Assembly: GCA_020849825.1 (NCBI GenBank)
Contig: JADZFP010000214.1
Location: 1-5,586 of the forward strand
DNA: 5,586 bases
Source: Saprospiraceae bacterium
GTDB taxonomy: Bacteria; Bacteroidota; Bacteroidia; Chitinophagales; Saprospiraceae
Direction: 5' to 3'
The notes under the pieces are model-generated. The model was not told the DNA's origin. It was given only the letters and a program-made list of their open reading frames with translations, and searched no databases. The stretch's first letter is position 1. Every line of letters begins with the position of its first letter. A program made the translations under genes and the position numbers. Shown here piece by piece: positions 1 through 5,586 of the stretch.

Positions 1-6
1 ATGTCA

Positions 7-30
7 CGCAGAGACACAGAGGCACAGAGA
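7..30. repeat. Three tandem 8-base purine-rich units
   Basis: The units are CGCAGAGA, CACAGAGG and CACAGAGA, which agree at six or more of eight positions, and they run into GGGG. On the other strand this reads as a TCTCTGTG-type repeat. It lies just past the stop codon of the DprE1-like gene, in noncoding sequence. From memory, similar CTCTGTG-rich intergenic strings occur in many bacterial genomes, but this was not checked here. The array may extend beyond the left edge. I see no stem-loop followed by a T-run that would make it an intrinsic terminator. Its function is unknown. Confidence 0.6.
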
Positions 31-61
31 GGGGATTATCCGGACGCCCCCTCCCGACAAC

Positions 62-1348
62 TTATCCCCCGCTCAGCATCCGCCCTTTCAACAGGGACCA
101 GAATTTTTCCTCGCCAAAAGCCGCGGGATCGATCCGCCCCAGATCGGGCGCGGAACAGGCGTCTTTGGTCAGGTAAATTTTGCCCTCGCAGGCGCGTACG
201 ATGTCGTCCAGCCGGCGCACCAGAGCGGGTAAACCGCCCGTGCGCGGAAAATCGAGCGCCAGCGACCAGCCTTTCACCGGAAAGGAATGAACGGCCTCGG
301 GCGGGCGCTCTCCGTGCTTTTTCAATACCGTCAGAAAAGGCGCTTGCCGGTGCGCCCGTATCGCATCCAACACCCGGATCAAACCGTCGAAAGCGGCTTT
401 TTCCGGCAGGCAAAACTGGTACTGAACGAATCCTCTTCGCCCGTACAAACGGTTCCAGTTGAGGGTGCGGTCGAGCGGATAAAAATAGGATTCAAGATCG
501 GCCATGCGCTCGCCGCTTTTGTTTTTACGGTGATAAAAATAATTGTGAATGCGGGTGGAAAGTGGATTTAACAGACCGGAAGGTGCGTAAAAAGGTATGT
601 TTTTGGGCGTCGGCACTTCATAACGCAAAGGCATATCCGGCGCATCGGATTCCAGGTGCTCGGCAAAAAGCGCCACCCCGCGATGCCGGGGAGAAAGCCC
701 GTCGACCCAGCCGGCGGCGTAGGGCCAGCGCTCATTTTCTTCAAAAGCCCGCCAAAGCGTCTCAAAATCGCCAGCCTCCACTGTTTTTTGCCGCAAATGC
801 ACCGAGCTGATCCGCCGGAATCGAAAACGGGCCGACAGGACAATCCCCGTCCAGCCCATCCCGCCGCAGGTTTGCCAGAACAGCCCGGCATTTTCGCTGC
901 GCGAGCAAGTCAACACCTCGCCGTCGGCGCGCATCAGCTCGAACGACAGCAACCAATTGGAGAAACATCCGGCCACGGGGTGATTTTTGCCGTGTACGTC
1001 GCTGGCGATGGCGCCCCCGATGGTAATGGCTTTGATACCCGGCGTGACGTAAAAAAACCAGCCTGCCGGTACAATGAGGGGCAAAATATCGGCCAGCAGT
1101 ACACCTGCCTCGCAATCGATCTCTCCTTTTTCCCGGTCAAATTCGAGTATTTTCCGAAACCCGAGCATAGAGACCATATTCGGTGCAAGCGACGCATCGC
1201 CGTAACTTTTACCATTGCCCCGCGCGATACATTGCCCTGTATGGTGCAAATAATCCGCCAGTTCGATCCGGTTTTCGGGCCGGGCAACGGCAGCTGTGAT
1301 TCGCGGGTAATTAGCCCAGCCGGCTGTTTTTTCTGTTAAAATATTCAT
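62..1348 (-). CDS. DprE1-like FAD-dependent oxidase (FAD-binding oxidoreductase)
   Basis: This 428-residue protein resembles DprE1, the flavoenzyme that oxidises decaprenylphosphoryl-ribose to the 2-keto form on the way to decaprenylphosphoryl-arabinose. The FAD-binding PP-loop is RGNGKSYGDASL at residues 43-54. The signature GGAIASDVHGKNHP at 111-124 matches the DprE1 HGKNH segment, with His119 and Lys121 corresponding to M. tuberculosis His132 and Lys134. FPVKGW at 356-361 and YLTKDA at 392-397 match the substrate-side C-terminal region, with Lys395 equivalent to catalytic Lys418. The position equivalent to Cys387 is Ala364. The tail after Lys395 is about 10 residues shorter than in mycobacterial DprE1 and lacks its usual S-D-x-x-R-R-L ending. 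The frame is open further upstream to 1678, but the ATG at 1346-1348 is chosen because the flavin domain begins right after it and it forms an ATGA overlap with the upstream DUF4340 stop codon, suggesting translational coupling. No signal peptide is seen. No DprE2-type reductase gene is in the window. The true substrate in this organism is unknown; another sugar or aldonolactone oxidase of the VAO-type family is the alternative. Confidence 0.9.
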   Translation of the reverse strand: MNILTEKTAGWANYPRITAAVARPENRIELADYLHHTGQCIARGNGKSYGDASLAPNMVSMLGFRKILEFDREKGEIDCEAGVLLADILPLIVPAGWFFYVTPGIKAITIGGAIASDVHGKNHPVAGCFSNWLLSFELMRADGEVLTCSRSENAGLFWQTCGGMGWTGIVLSARFRFRRISSVHLRQKTVEAGDFETLWRAFEENERWPYAAGWVDGLSPRHRGVALFAEHLESDAPDMPLRYEVPTPKNIPFYAPSGLLNPLSTRIHNYFYHRKNKSGERMADLESYFYPLDRTLNWNRLYGRRGFVQYQFCLPEKAAFDGLIRVLDAIRAHRQAPFLTVLKKHGERPPEAVHSFPVKGWSLALDFPRTGGLPALVRRLDDIVRACEGKIYLTKDACSAPDLGRIDPAAFGEEKFWSLLKGRMLSGG

Positions 1349-2319
1349 TGAGTCGGCAATAATGCCCGGCAAATCCGCCGTGCCAGCAGCGTATCGTCGA
1401 GGGCGAAATAATTGAATGGATTTTGAGAGGAATGAACTACCCAGGCAGCGATTCCACTTTTGTTTTTGCGCAAAATGCTCAAATCCTCCGGCAACTCGGG
1501 CGGTAATACGTGAAAAATTCGCAGCACTGCGGAATCTGCTTTCCCCGGCGCCGGCAGCAGCACAATACGCGCCATCTCGAGGCGGTCGGCCTGGCTGTCG
1601 TCGAAACCGTCGGCAAAAGGCAGGCCGTTGAGGCGGTTCAACAAATCCAGCCATGCACTGGCGCGGGCAGCAGGACAATTCAGCAAACTATCGGCGTGGC
1701 GCCACAGCGGCAAAGTGTCGCTCCTGATCCACAGGTGATCCATACTATCGGGTCGGATCAAACAAACCGACCAGATGGTCTCCGGAGGAAACATCAGGGC
1801 AGTTTTGCCCCGAAACTGCGCCAGATCTTTACTGAAATAATGCCGCAGGTGGCCTTCGGCCAAATAAACGCCCTCGTGCCCGTTCAGGGCCAGAAACGTG
1901 GCCGGTCGCCCTTGTTCGACGTATTCTTCGCCCAAACTGAACCGGTCGAGCAACTGTTCGTTCGCAAACAACTGAACCACGATGCGCCGATCAGCGCCCA
2001 GCCCCAGCGTATCGGGTTGTTGCGTATGCACCGTGCGAAGCGAACGAATCGCGGCGAATGCGCCGAGCAAACTATCGAGCACAGCCCCCGGCGCCGGCAC
2101 AGTGCGGTTGTCGGCAATGGCCAACCAGCCGGTTTCGTCGCGCAGCAGCATGAGCTCGGGCTGGCCCGGCGCCTGCAATATCACTTTGTTGATGGCAGCC
2201 GTATCCGTTTTGAACAAACCGGTCGTCCAGGCGGCCTGACGAAAATAAGGCAGGTTCCGACAAAGCAGACCGCCGGTCAGCACCAGAATAAATAGCAGGA
2301 CGAGGTGTTTGTTTTTCAT
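1345..2319 (-). CDS. DUF4340 domain-containing protein, membrane-anchored
   Basis: This 324-residue protein has a short basic N-terminus (MKNK) and a hydrophobic segment at about residues 5-22, which fits an inner-membrane anchor with the rest in the periplasm. The Cys at 20 is not in a good lipobox, because the preceding residue is Leu. Residues about 38-175 follow the DUF4340 pattern. A segment equivalent to 'D-T-x-x-I-x-K-V-I-L' is followed by LLRDETGWLAI, a linker to a helix with repeated leucines (LDSLLGAFAAIRSLR), then LGLGAD, a strand-rich part with FSLGEE, and GVYLAEGHLRHYF. The C-terminal half (about 180-324) is less recognisable. The molecular function of DUF4340 is not established; in Bacteroidota such domains are often seen beside gliding/ABC-transporter genes such as gldG, but no such gene is present here. 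The gene begins 5 bases after the stop of the CotH gene and its TGA overlaps the next ATG, so it sits in the middle of an apparent operon. The ATG start puts the hydrophobic segment at the very N-terminus, which supports it. No Shine-Dalgarno sequence is visible. Confidence 0.85.
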   Translation of the reverse strand: MKNKHLVLLFILVLTGGLLCRNLPYFRQAAWTTGLFKTDTAAINKVILQAPGQPELMLLRDETGWLAIADNRTVPAPGAVLDSLLGAFAAIRSLRTVHTQQPDTLGLGADRRIVVQLFANEQLLDRFSLGEEYVEQGRPATFLALNGHEGVYLAEGHLRHYFSKDLAQFRGKTALMFPPETIWSVCLIRPDSMDHLWIRSDTLPLWRHADSLLNCPAARASAWLDLLNRLNGLPFADGFDDSQADRLEMARIVLLPAPGKADSAVLRIFHVLPPELPEDLSILRKNKSGIAAWVVHSSQNPFNYFALDDTLLARRICRALLPTQ

Positions 2320-2324
2320 GATAA

Positions 2325-4595
2325 TCAGTTACTTAGTACCAACTGGGCGCTTTTTCGGCCATGCTGATTTTGTACAACAACCTGGTATACCCCGCCGGGC
2401 AATTGGCGGCAATCGAGTGCGACCCGACCATCGGAGGCGCTGGTGATTTCAACGTCGAGGCGTTGGCCAAGCTGATTGACGACGACAATCTGATCGTCGG
2501 CATTGGCGCCGTCCAGCCACACCTGACCGCGGCCCGGATTGGGCATCAGCCGAAAGGCCCCGGCTTCGGGTTCGGCGGTCGAGACATTTACGATGTGAAA
2601 AATCTGCTGGCTCGTCGTTTCGCACCCGTAGGCCGTCGCGACGGTGAGTCTAACCGTGAATGTGCCTGTTGCTGGAAACTGGTGAATGGGCGAAAACTCC
2701 GTCGAAGTGGTGCCGTCGTCAAAATCCCAGAAGTATTGCAAGCCGGGCTGTTGGGCGGAAAACGACCAAATATATGCATTCAAGGGATCGGCCGTGTAGC
2801 TGGCGTCGAGCGTCGGGCTGTATTGTGCGATGGCAAAATCGAGCCATTCGAGGCGGGATTCGGTCCAGTTTTTCAGTTTTTCCACTTCACCTGTATAGGA
2901 ATCGGGTAAAAAGCCCGGGTTGGGCCACACGTAAATACCCAGAATAGACCACTGTTTGAAATTGCGGGACTGACCTTCCTCCAGCACAAGCGCCATGGAG
3001 TCGATTGCAGAAAAGATACTGTCAGTCCGCAGGGTTCCGCTGCGCAGCGCGCTCCAGTAGCAGGCCATGTTTTGGGTAAATTGTTCATCCTCAAAAAGCC
3101 GCTCCCACCAGAAAGGCACGCCGGCATCGCCGCACACGTAGTTGATGTTGTAAGCCCAGCCGGCGGTTGTGAAGGCTTCGCAGTAATCGGCGTTGTACCA
3201 GCCCAGGTCGAAGTCCCAAACCGGGCCCATACGAAGCCGTCCGCCCCGGTCGTCGCGTTCTTTGTGAAAATAAGTGCTTAGGCGATAGCCGTCCACGTTT
3301 TTACTCATTTCATTGATAAACAGAAAATCGAAAAAGGATTTTTCCTCTCCGAATTGACGCCAGCCAGCCGCTTCATCGTCAAAACCGGGCCCATGCAGCG
3401 CCACCTCGAAACTGTCGACATAGCGGCGAATGTACCCGGCCTGCTCCGGCAGGATTTCGTCCCAACGCGGATAAACATGCTGAAAATACGTCACATTGCC
3501 GCTGTTCGGCTGCGTGAACTGAGAAAACCAGCCGGGCGTGTCGTTCCAGTCGATATTGACGATGTATCCGCCGGTCAGGTCGACGCCTGCCGTATCGGCA
3601 TCGCCCAGTCGCGGTATAGCGACCCGGTCGTTGTCGCGCCGGATCTTTTCCGTAAATGCGTAAACGCCCTGATAGGTATTGTCGACAAACACTTCACAAA
3701 ACCGGGTCCTACTGGCATATTGCCCCAAACGGCGCGACAGATCGTACGACAAGGCGTTGCGCATCAGGGTTTTATCAGAAAAATTGGCGCCGAGCACAAA
3801 ATCGCTGCCCTCGGGCAGATTCAGCACAGCCACCGAGGTATCCTGACCGAGAGAGTCCCGAATTTCTACGTCGTACGATTTTTTGGGAAAGCCCTGGGTA
3901 CTGTTGCCGTGAAGTTCGACACCAATCGGTCCGTCGTAAGTGTAGTCGGTCTGGTTGAAGTAATTGCGCTGGCCGGGTCCGTTGTCGATGATCGCCATTC
4001 GCGCATCGATCTTGGGTTCGTTGGGTATCGGTATTCCGTTCGTTGTTATTTTGATGATGGGCAGGTCGCTGGATTCAAAAACGAAGGGCGAGCAGGGCTG
4101 ATCGCCGAAAGTCAGGCTCCAGTTGAACAATTCACCGGCGTCAGCGAAGGCATATGTATCGAGAATCAGAAGTTGCCATACCCCGTTGGGCGACTGGCCG
4201 TTGTTGAGCACGCCCATGTCGCCGAAGGGTTTGAATATTCCGGTAAACGGATAAGGCGCCTGAAAGATCGATGCGTCGGCATTACTGCTCAGACAAGTAT
4301 TCTGAAACCCGTCGAGATCGCCGCCCACGCCGGAAAACAGCGATATGACAGTACCGTCGGGTGCTTTCAAGGAAATGGATAAATCGCTGTTCCAGGTATG
4401 GAAAATATTGATGCATACACTCTCCAAACCAAAATTCACCGTGTCCATTGCGCTCTGCGGCAAGCCGCTCACGCTCAGATCGTAGGTAATGAGCGTACCG
4501 TCATCCGGGATATTACCCCCGCCAGCAGTAAAGGTCTGGGCATCTAAATCACTGAAAATCAAGCAAGAGAACAAGAAAAGGGTAAATATCCGCAT
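2325..4595 (-). CDS. T9SS-exported CotH-type kinase protein with P and PKD domains
   Basis: This 756-residue protein starts with a Sec signal peptide (MRIFTLFLFSCLIFSDLDA, likely cut before Gln20). Residues about 22-165 look like a proprotein convertase P domain: TWNSDLSISLKAPDGT at 67-82, PNGVWQLLILD at 136-146 and FNWSLTFG at 157-164. Residues about 176-590 are a CotH domain, with LHGNSTQGFPKKSYDVEIRD at 228-247, LPEGSDFVLGANFSDKTLMR at 260-279, YQGVYAFTEKIRRD at 308-321, INEMSKNVDGYRLSTYFHKE at 427-446 and the hallmark GPVWDFDLGW at 457-466. CotH proteins are atypical, Fam20C-like kinases; the DFD at 461-463 is probably part of the metal/ATP site. Residues about 600-668 form a PKD domain (YFWDFDDGTT at 621-630, TGTFTVRLTV at 643-652). 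Residues 673-756 are a type A T9SS sorting domain (FRLMPNPGRG at 681-690, VVNQLGQRL at 705-713, LPGGVYQVVV at 732-741), so the product should cross the outer membrane and be anchored or released outside. The ATG at 4593-4595 is preferred over an in-frame TTG eight codons upstream, because it places the signal peptide at the N-terminus. The substrate is unknown. It is the first gene of the minus-strand operon. Confidence 0.92.
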   Translation of the reverse strand: MRIFTLFLFSCLIFSDLDAQTFTAGGGNIPDDGTLITYDLSVSGLPQSAMDTVNFGLESVCINIFHTWNSDLSISLKAPDGTVISLFSGVGGDLDGFQNTCLSSNADASIFQAPYPFTGIFKPFGDMGVLNNGQSPNGVWQLLILDTYAFADAGELFNWSLTFGDQPCSPFVFESSDLPIIKITTNGIPIPNEPKIDARMAIIDNGPGQRNYFNQTDYTYDGPIGVELHGNSTQGFPKKSYDVEIRDSLGQDTSVAVLNLPEGSDFVLGANFSDKTLMRNALSYDLSRRLGQYASRTRFCEVFVDNTYQGVYAFTEKIRRDNDRVAIPRLGDADTAGVDLTGGYIVNIDWNDTPGWFSQFTQPNSGNVTYFQHVYPRWDEILPEQAGYIRRYVDSFEVALHGPGFDDEAAGWRQFGEEKSFFDFLFINEMSKNVDGYRLSTYFHKERDDRGGRLRMGPVWDFDLGWYNADYCEAFTTAGWAYNINYVCGDAGVPFWWERLFEDEQFTQNMACYWSALRSGTLRTDSIFSAIDSMALVLEEGQSRNFKQWSILGIYVWPNPGFLPDSYTGEVEKLKNWTESRLEWLDFAIAQYSPTLDASYTADPLNAYIWSFSAQQPGLQYFWDFDDGTTSTEFSPIHQFPATGTFTVRLTVATAYGCETTSQQIFHIVNVSTAEPEAGAFRLMPNPGRGQVWLDGANADDQIVVVNQLGQRLDVEITSASDGRVALDCRQLPGGVYQVVVQNQHGRKSAQLVLSN

Positions 4596-4616
4596 GTCGT
4601 CTGAAATTTTTTCGGC

Positions 4617-4624
4617 CAAAATAA
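4617..4624 (-). promoter_or_regulatory. Possible -7 element for the CotH operon
   Basis: On the minus strand this reads TTATTTTG, one mismatch from the Bacteroidota -7 consensus TAnnTTTG, and it ends 21 bases before the preferred ATG of the CotH gene. No convincing -33 TTTG or TTG lies 17-21 bases upstream of it, so the call is weak. The A-rich run between the element and the ATG is typical of start regions in this phylum that lack a Shine-Dalgarno sequence. Confidence 0.25.
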
Positions 4625-4629
4625 GCGTC

Positions 4630-4658
4630 TTTCACCGCATGATTTTCGCCTACTTTCG
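4630..4658 (+). promoter_or_regulatory. Probable Bacteroidota-type promoter of the cytidylate kinase-like gene
   Basis: TACTTTCG at 4651-4658 matches the TAnnTTTG-type -7 element with one change, and TTTC at 4630-4633 could be a degenerate -33 element at a 17-base spacing. The element ends 22 bases before the ATG at 4681, so the leader would be short. The bases just before the ATG are A-rich (TGTAAGAA) with no Shine-Dalgarno match, as is common in this phylum. Confidence 0.45.
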
Positions 4659-4680
4659 CACTCTTTTTTGACTGTAAGAA

Positions 4681-5268
4681 ATGATTTCCCTACCAGCATC
4701 CACCAAAATCACCATCACCGGCGACCTTGGCAGCGGTAAAAGCGCTGTCTCACGCATTCTTTGCGACCGCACCGGTTATTCCTATGTCTCTACCGGCCGC
4801 ATCCAGCGCCAGATTGCCGAAGAATATGGCGTCGATACCCTCGAACTCAACCGCCGCGCCGATAACGACCCCAGTATCGACGAGCGAATCGACGGCATTT
4901 TTATCGAACTTGGCAAAGACAATAAAGGCTACATCGTCGACAGCCGGATGGCCTGGTTCTTCTTGCCCAATTCTTTCAAGGTTTATCTGAAAATCGACGT
5001 GCGCATCGCGGCGGCCCGAATCCTATCCGATGTGAATCGCAGCAGCGAACAATACAAGGATCTGGAAGACGCAGTACCCAAAATCCTGGCGCGCAAACAA
5101 AGTGAAAACGAGCGTTTTTTAGCCAAATACGGCGCCGATTGCGCCAATCTGGACAATTTCGACCTGGTCGTCGACACCGGCAGCCGCAGTCCCGACGAAG
5201 TAGCCGGACTGATTCTGAAAGGATTGGCCATGAAACTCGCCGGGGAGAAATTTCCGCATTCACTCTGA
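4681..5268 (+). CDS. Cytidylate kinase-like small P-loop NMP kinase
   Basis: This 195-residue cytoplasmic protein belongs to the short cytidylate kinase-like family, members of which transfer phosphate from ATP to CMP or dCMP. The Walker A loop is GDLGSGKS at residues 14-21. It is followed by the NMP-binding features YVSTGRIQR at 35-43 (aligning with the STG motif of CMP kinases), a helix with DPSIDERID at 63-71, and IVDSRMAWFFLP at 85-96, matching the V-D-S/G-R-x-x-x-x-F core with Arg89. KVYLKIDVRIAAARIL at 100-115 is the strand and helix leading to the lid. NFDLVVDTGSRSPDEVAGLI near the C-terminus is the final strand and helix of this fold. The length suits this compact family and is shorter than the classical Cmk of about 220-230 residues. 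Bacteroidota often carry such a gene, perhaps besides a classical cmk, so CMP kinase activity is family-level inference and a different nucleotide substrate is possible. It is transcribed divergently from the CotH operon, with 85 bases between the two start codons, and converges on the transporter gene to its right. Confidence 0.85.
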   Translation: MISLPASTKITITGDLGSGKSAVSRILCDRTGYSYVSTGRIQRQIAEEYGVDTLELNRRADNDPSIDERIDGIFIELGKDNKGYIVDSRMAWFFLPNSFKVYLKIDVRIAAARILSDVNRSSEQYKDLEDAVPKILARKQSENERFLAKYGADCANLDNFDLVVDTGSRSPDEVAGLILKGLAMKLAGEKFPHSL

Positions 5269-5282
5269 AACCAGGGCTTCGC

Positions 5283-5586
5283 TCAACGCTGCGCAGCCGC
5301 CTTCATCTCCGCCGCCAGTTCGCGGCCGAGGTAGCGCTCGATCAATTCATGCACGAGGTAAATCACCGGCGTTAACAACAACGCCATGGTTCCCTTGTAC
5401 AAATAACTCATGATCGAGATGGCCATCACCTGGGCAAACGACCAGCCGGCGCCGATATAAAAAGCGATAAAAATAACGACAAAACTGTCGATAAACTGCG
5501 ACACCATCGTACTTCCGGTTGCGCGAAGCCAGATTTTGCCTTCTCCCGTGCGGCTTTTGATCCAGTGAAAAGTTGTGACGTCCACA
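5283..5586 (-). CDS. yhhQ: Queuosine precursor transporter (YhhQ family), C-terminal part
   Basis: The frame stays open to the right edge, so only about the last 100 residues are seen and the real start lies outside the window. The visible part begins with a loop (WIKSRTGEGKIWLRATGSTM) followed by two hydrophobic stretches: about visible residues 27-48, with the family-typical STMVSQFIDSFV core, and about 52-80 (VMAISIMSYLYKGTMALLL then PVIYLVHELIE). This pattern, W-L-R-x-x-G-S-T then S-Q-x-x-D-S, is the conserved end of the YhhQ/COG1738 family of inner-membrane proteins. E. coli YhhQ imports the queuosine precursors preQ0 and preQ1 for tRNA modification. The C-terminus is short and charged (ELAAEMKAAAQR). 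The stop codon lies 14 bases from the stop of the convergent cytidylate kinase-like gene, with no obvious intrinsic terminator between them. The GTG near the edge is an internal codon, not a credible start. The family call is firm; substrate specificity is inferred from the family. Confidence 0.88.
   Translation of the reverse strand, partial: VDVTTFHWIKSRTGEGKIWLRATGSTMVSQFIDSFVVIFIAFYIGAGWSFAQVMAISIMSYLYKGTMALLLTPVIYLVHELIERYLGRELAAEMKAAAQR

Noticed and set aside
31..51. GGGG...CCCC inverted repeat as a terminator for the operon
   Set aside because: The stem has only four pairs around a loop of about 12 bases and no T-run follows on the minus strand.
656..1339. 227-residue plus-strand open frame opposite the DprE1-like gene
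   Set aside because: It lies over the most conserved part of the flavin domain on the other strand and has no family features of its own.
1349..1678. Upstream extension of the DprE1-like reading frame, adding about 110 residues
   Set aside because: It overlaps the DUF4340 gene, its translation is Arg/Ala-rich without family similarity, and the ATG in the ATGA overlap starts right before the flavin domain.
2258..2263. Cys20 of the DUF4340 protein as a lipoprotein site
   Set aside because: The residue before the Cys is Leu rather than Gly, Ala or Ser, so the lipobox is poor.
1510..2295. 261-residue plus-strand open frame opposite the DUF4340 gene
   Set aside because: It has a Gln/Arg-rich composition and no motif, and the opposite strand carries a clear DUF4340 protein.
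3354..4382. 342-residue plus-strand open frame opposite the CotH gene
   Set aside because: It is fully antisense to a well-supported multi-domain gene and shows no recognisable domain; moderately high GC favours long shadow frames.
4596..4619. TTG start eight codons upstream for the CotH protein
   Set aside because: It would bury the signal peptide behind a charged MAEKISDD segment; the ATG at 4593-4595 gives a normal Sec signal.
5289..5298. GCTGCGCAGC palindrome as a terminator or operator
   Set aside because: It is a perfect 10-base palindrome with no loop, lies inside the transporter coding sequence, and is not followed by a T-run.

Overview
The window looks like chromosomal DNA from a member of the Bacteroidota, probably one with moderately high GC such as a Saprospirales, Chitinophagales or Cytophagales type. 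Three things suggest this: a secreted protein ending in a type IX secretion (T9SS) C-terminal sorting domain; a DUF4340 protein of the kind common in that phylum; and start regions without a Shine-Dalgarno sequence, one of them preceded by a Bacteroidota-style TAnnTTTG-like -7 element (TACTTTCG). The genus assignment is inference only.

Layout. Bases 1-61 are noncoding and carry three copies of an 8-base purine-rich unit. Bases 62-4595 hold three minus-strand genes packed as a likely operon, transcribed right to left. First comes a 756-residue T9SS-exported protein (P domain, CotH-type kinase domain, PKD domain, sorting domain). After a 5-base gap comes a membrane-anchored DUF4340 protein, and overlapping its stop by an ATGA is a DprE1-like FAD-dependent oxidase. 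A short divergent intergenic region (4596-4680) separates this operon from a plus-strand gene for a small cytidylate kinase-like protein (4681-5268). Fourteen bases further on, facing it, is the C-terminal part of a YhhQ-family queuosine precursor transporter, cut by the right edge of the window.

How the genes relate. The cytidylate kinase-like and queuosine-transporter genes look like ordinary housekeeping genes. The three-gene minus-strand unit is the more interesting part. It links an outer-surface or secreted putative kinase, an inner-membrane-anchored protein with a periplasmic DUF4340 region, and an oxidase whose relatives oxidise a polyprenyl-linked pentose during envelope glycan synthesis. 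All three point at the cell envelope, but a shared pathway is inferred from gene order and translational coupling, not shown. I see no mobile element, CRISPR array, tRNA or rRNA in the window, and no clear novel defence or mobile system.
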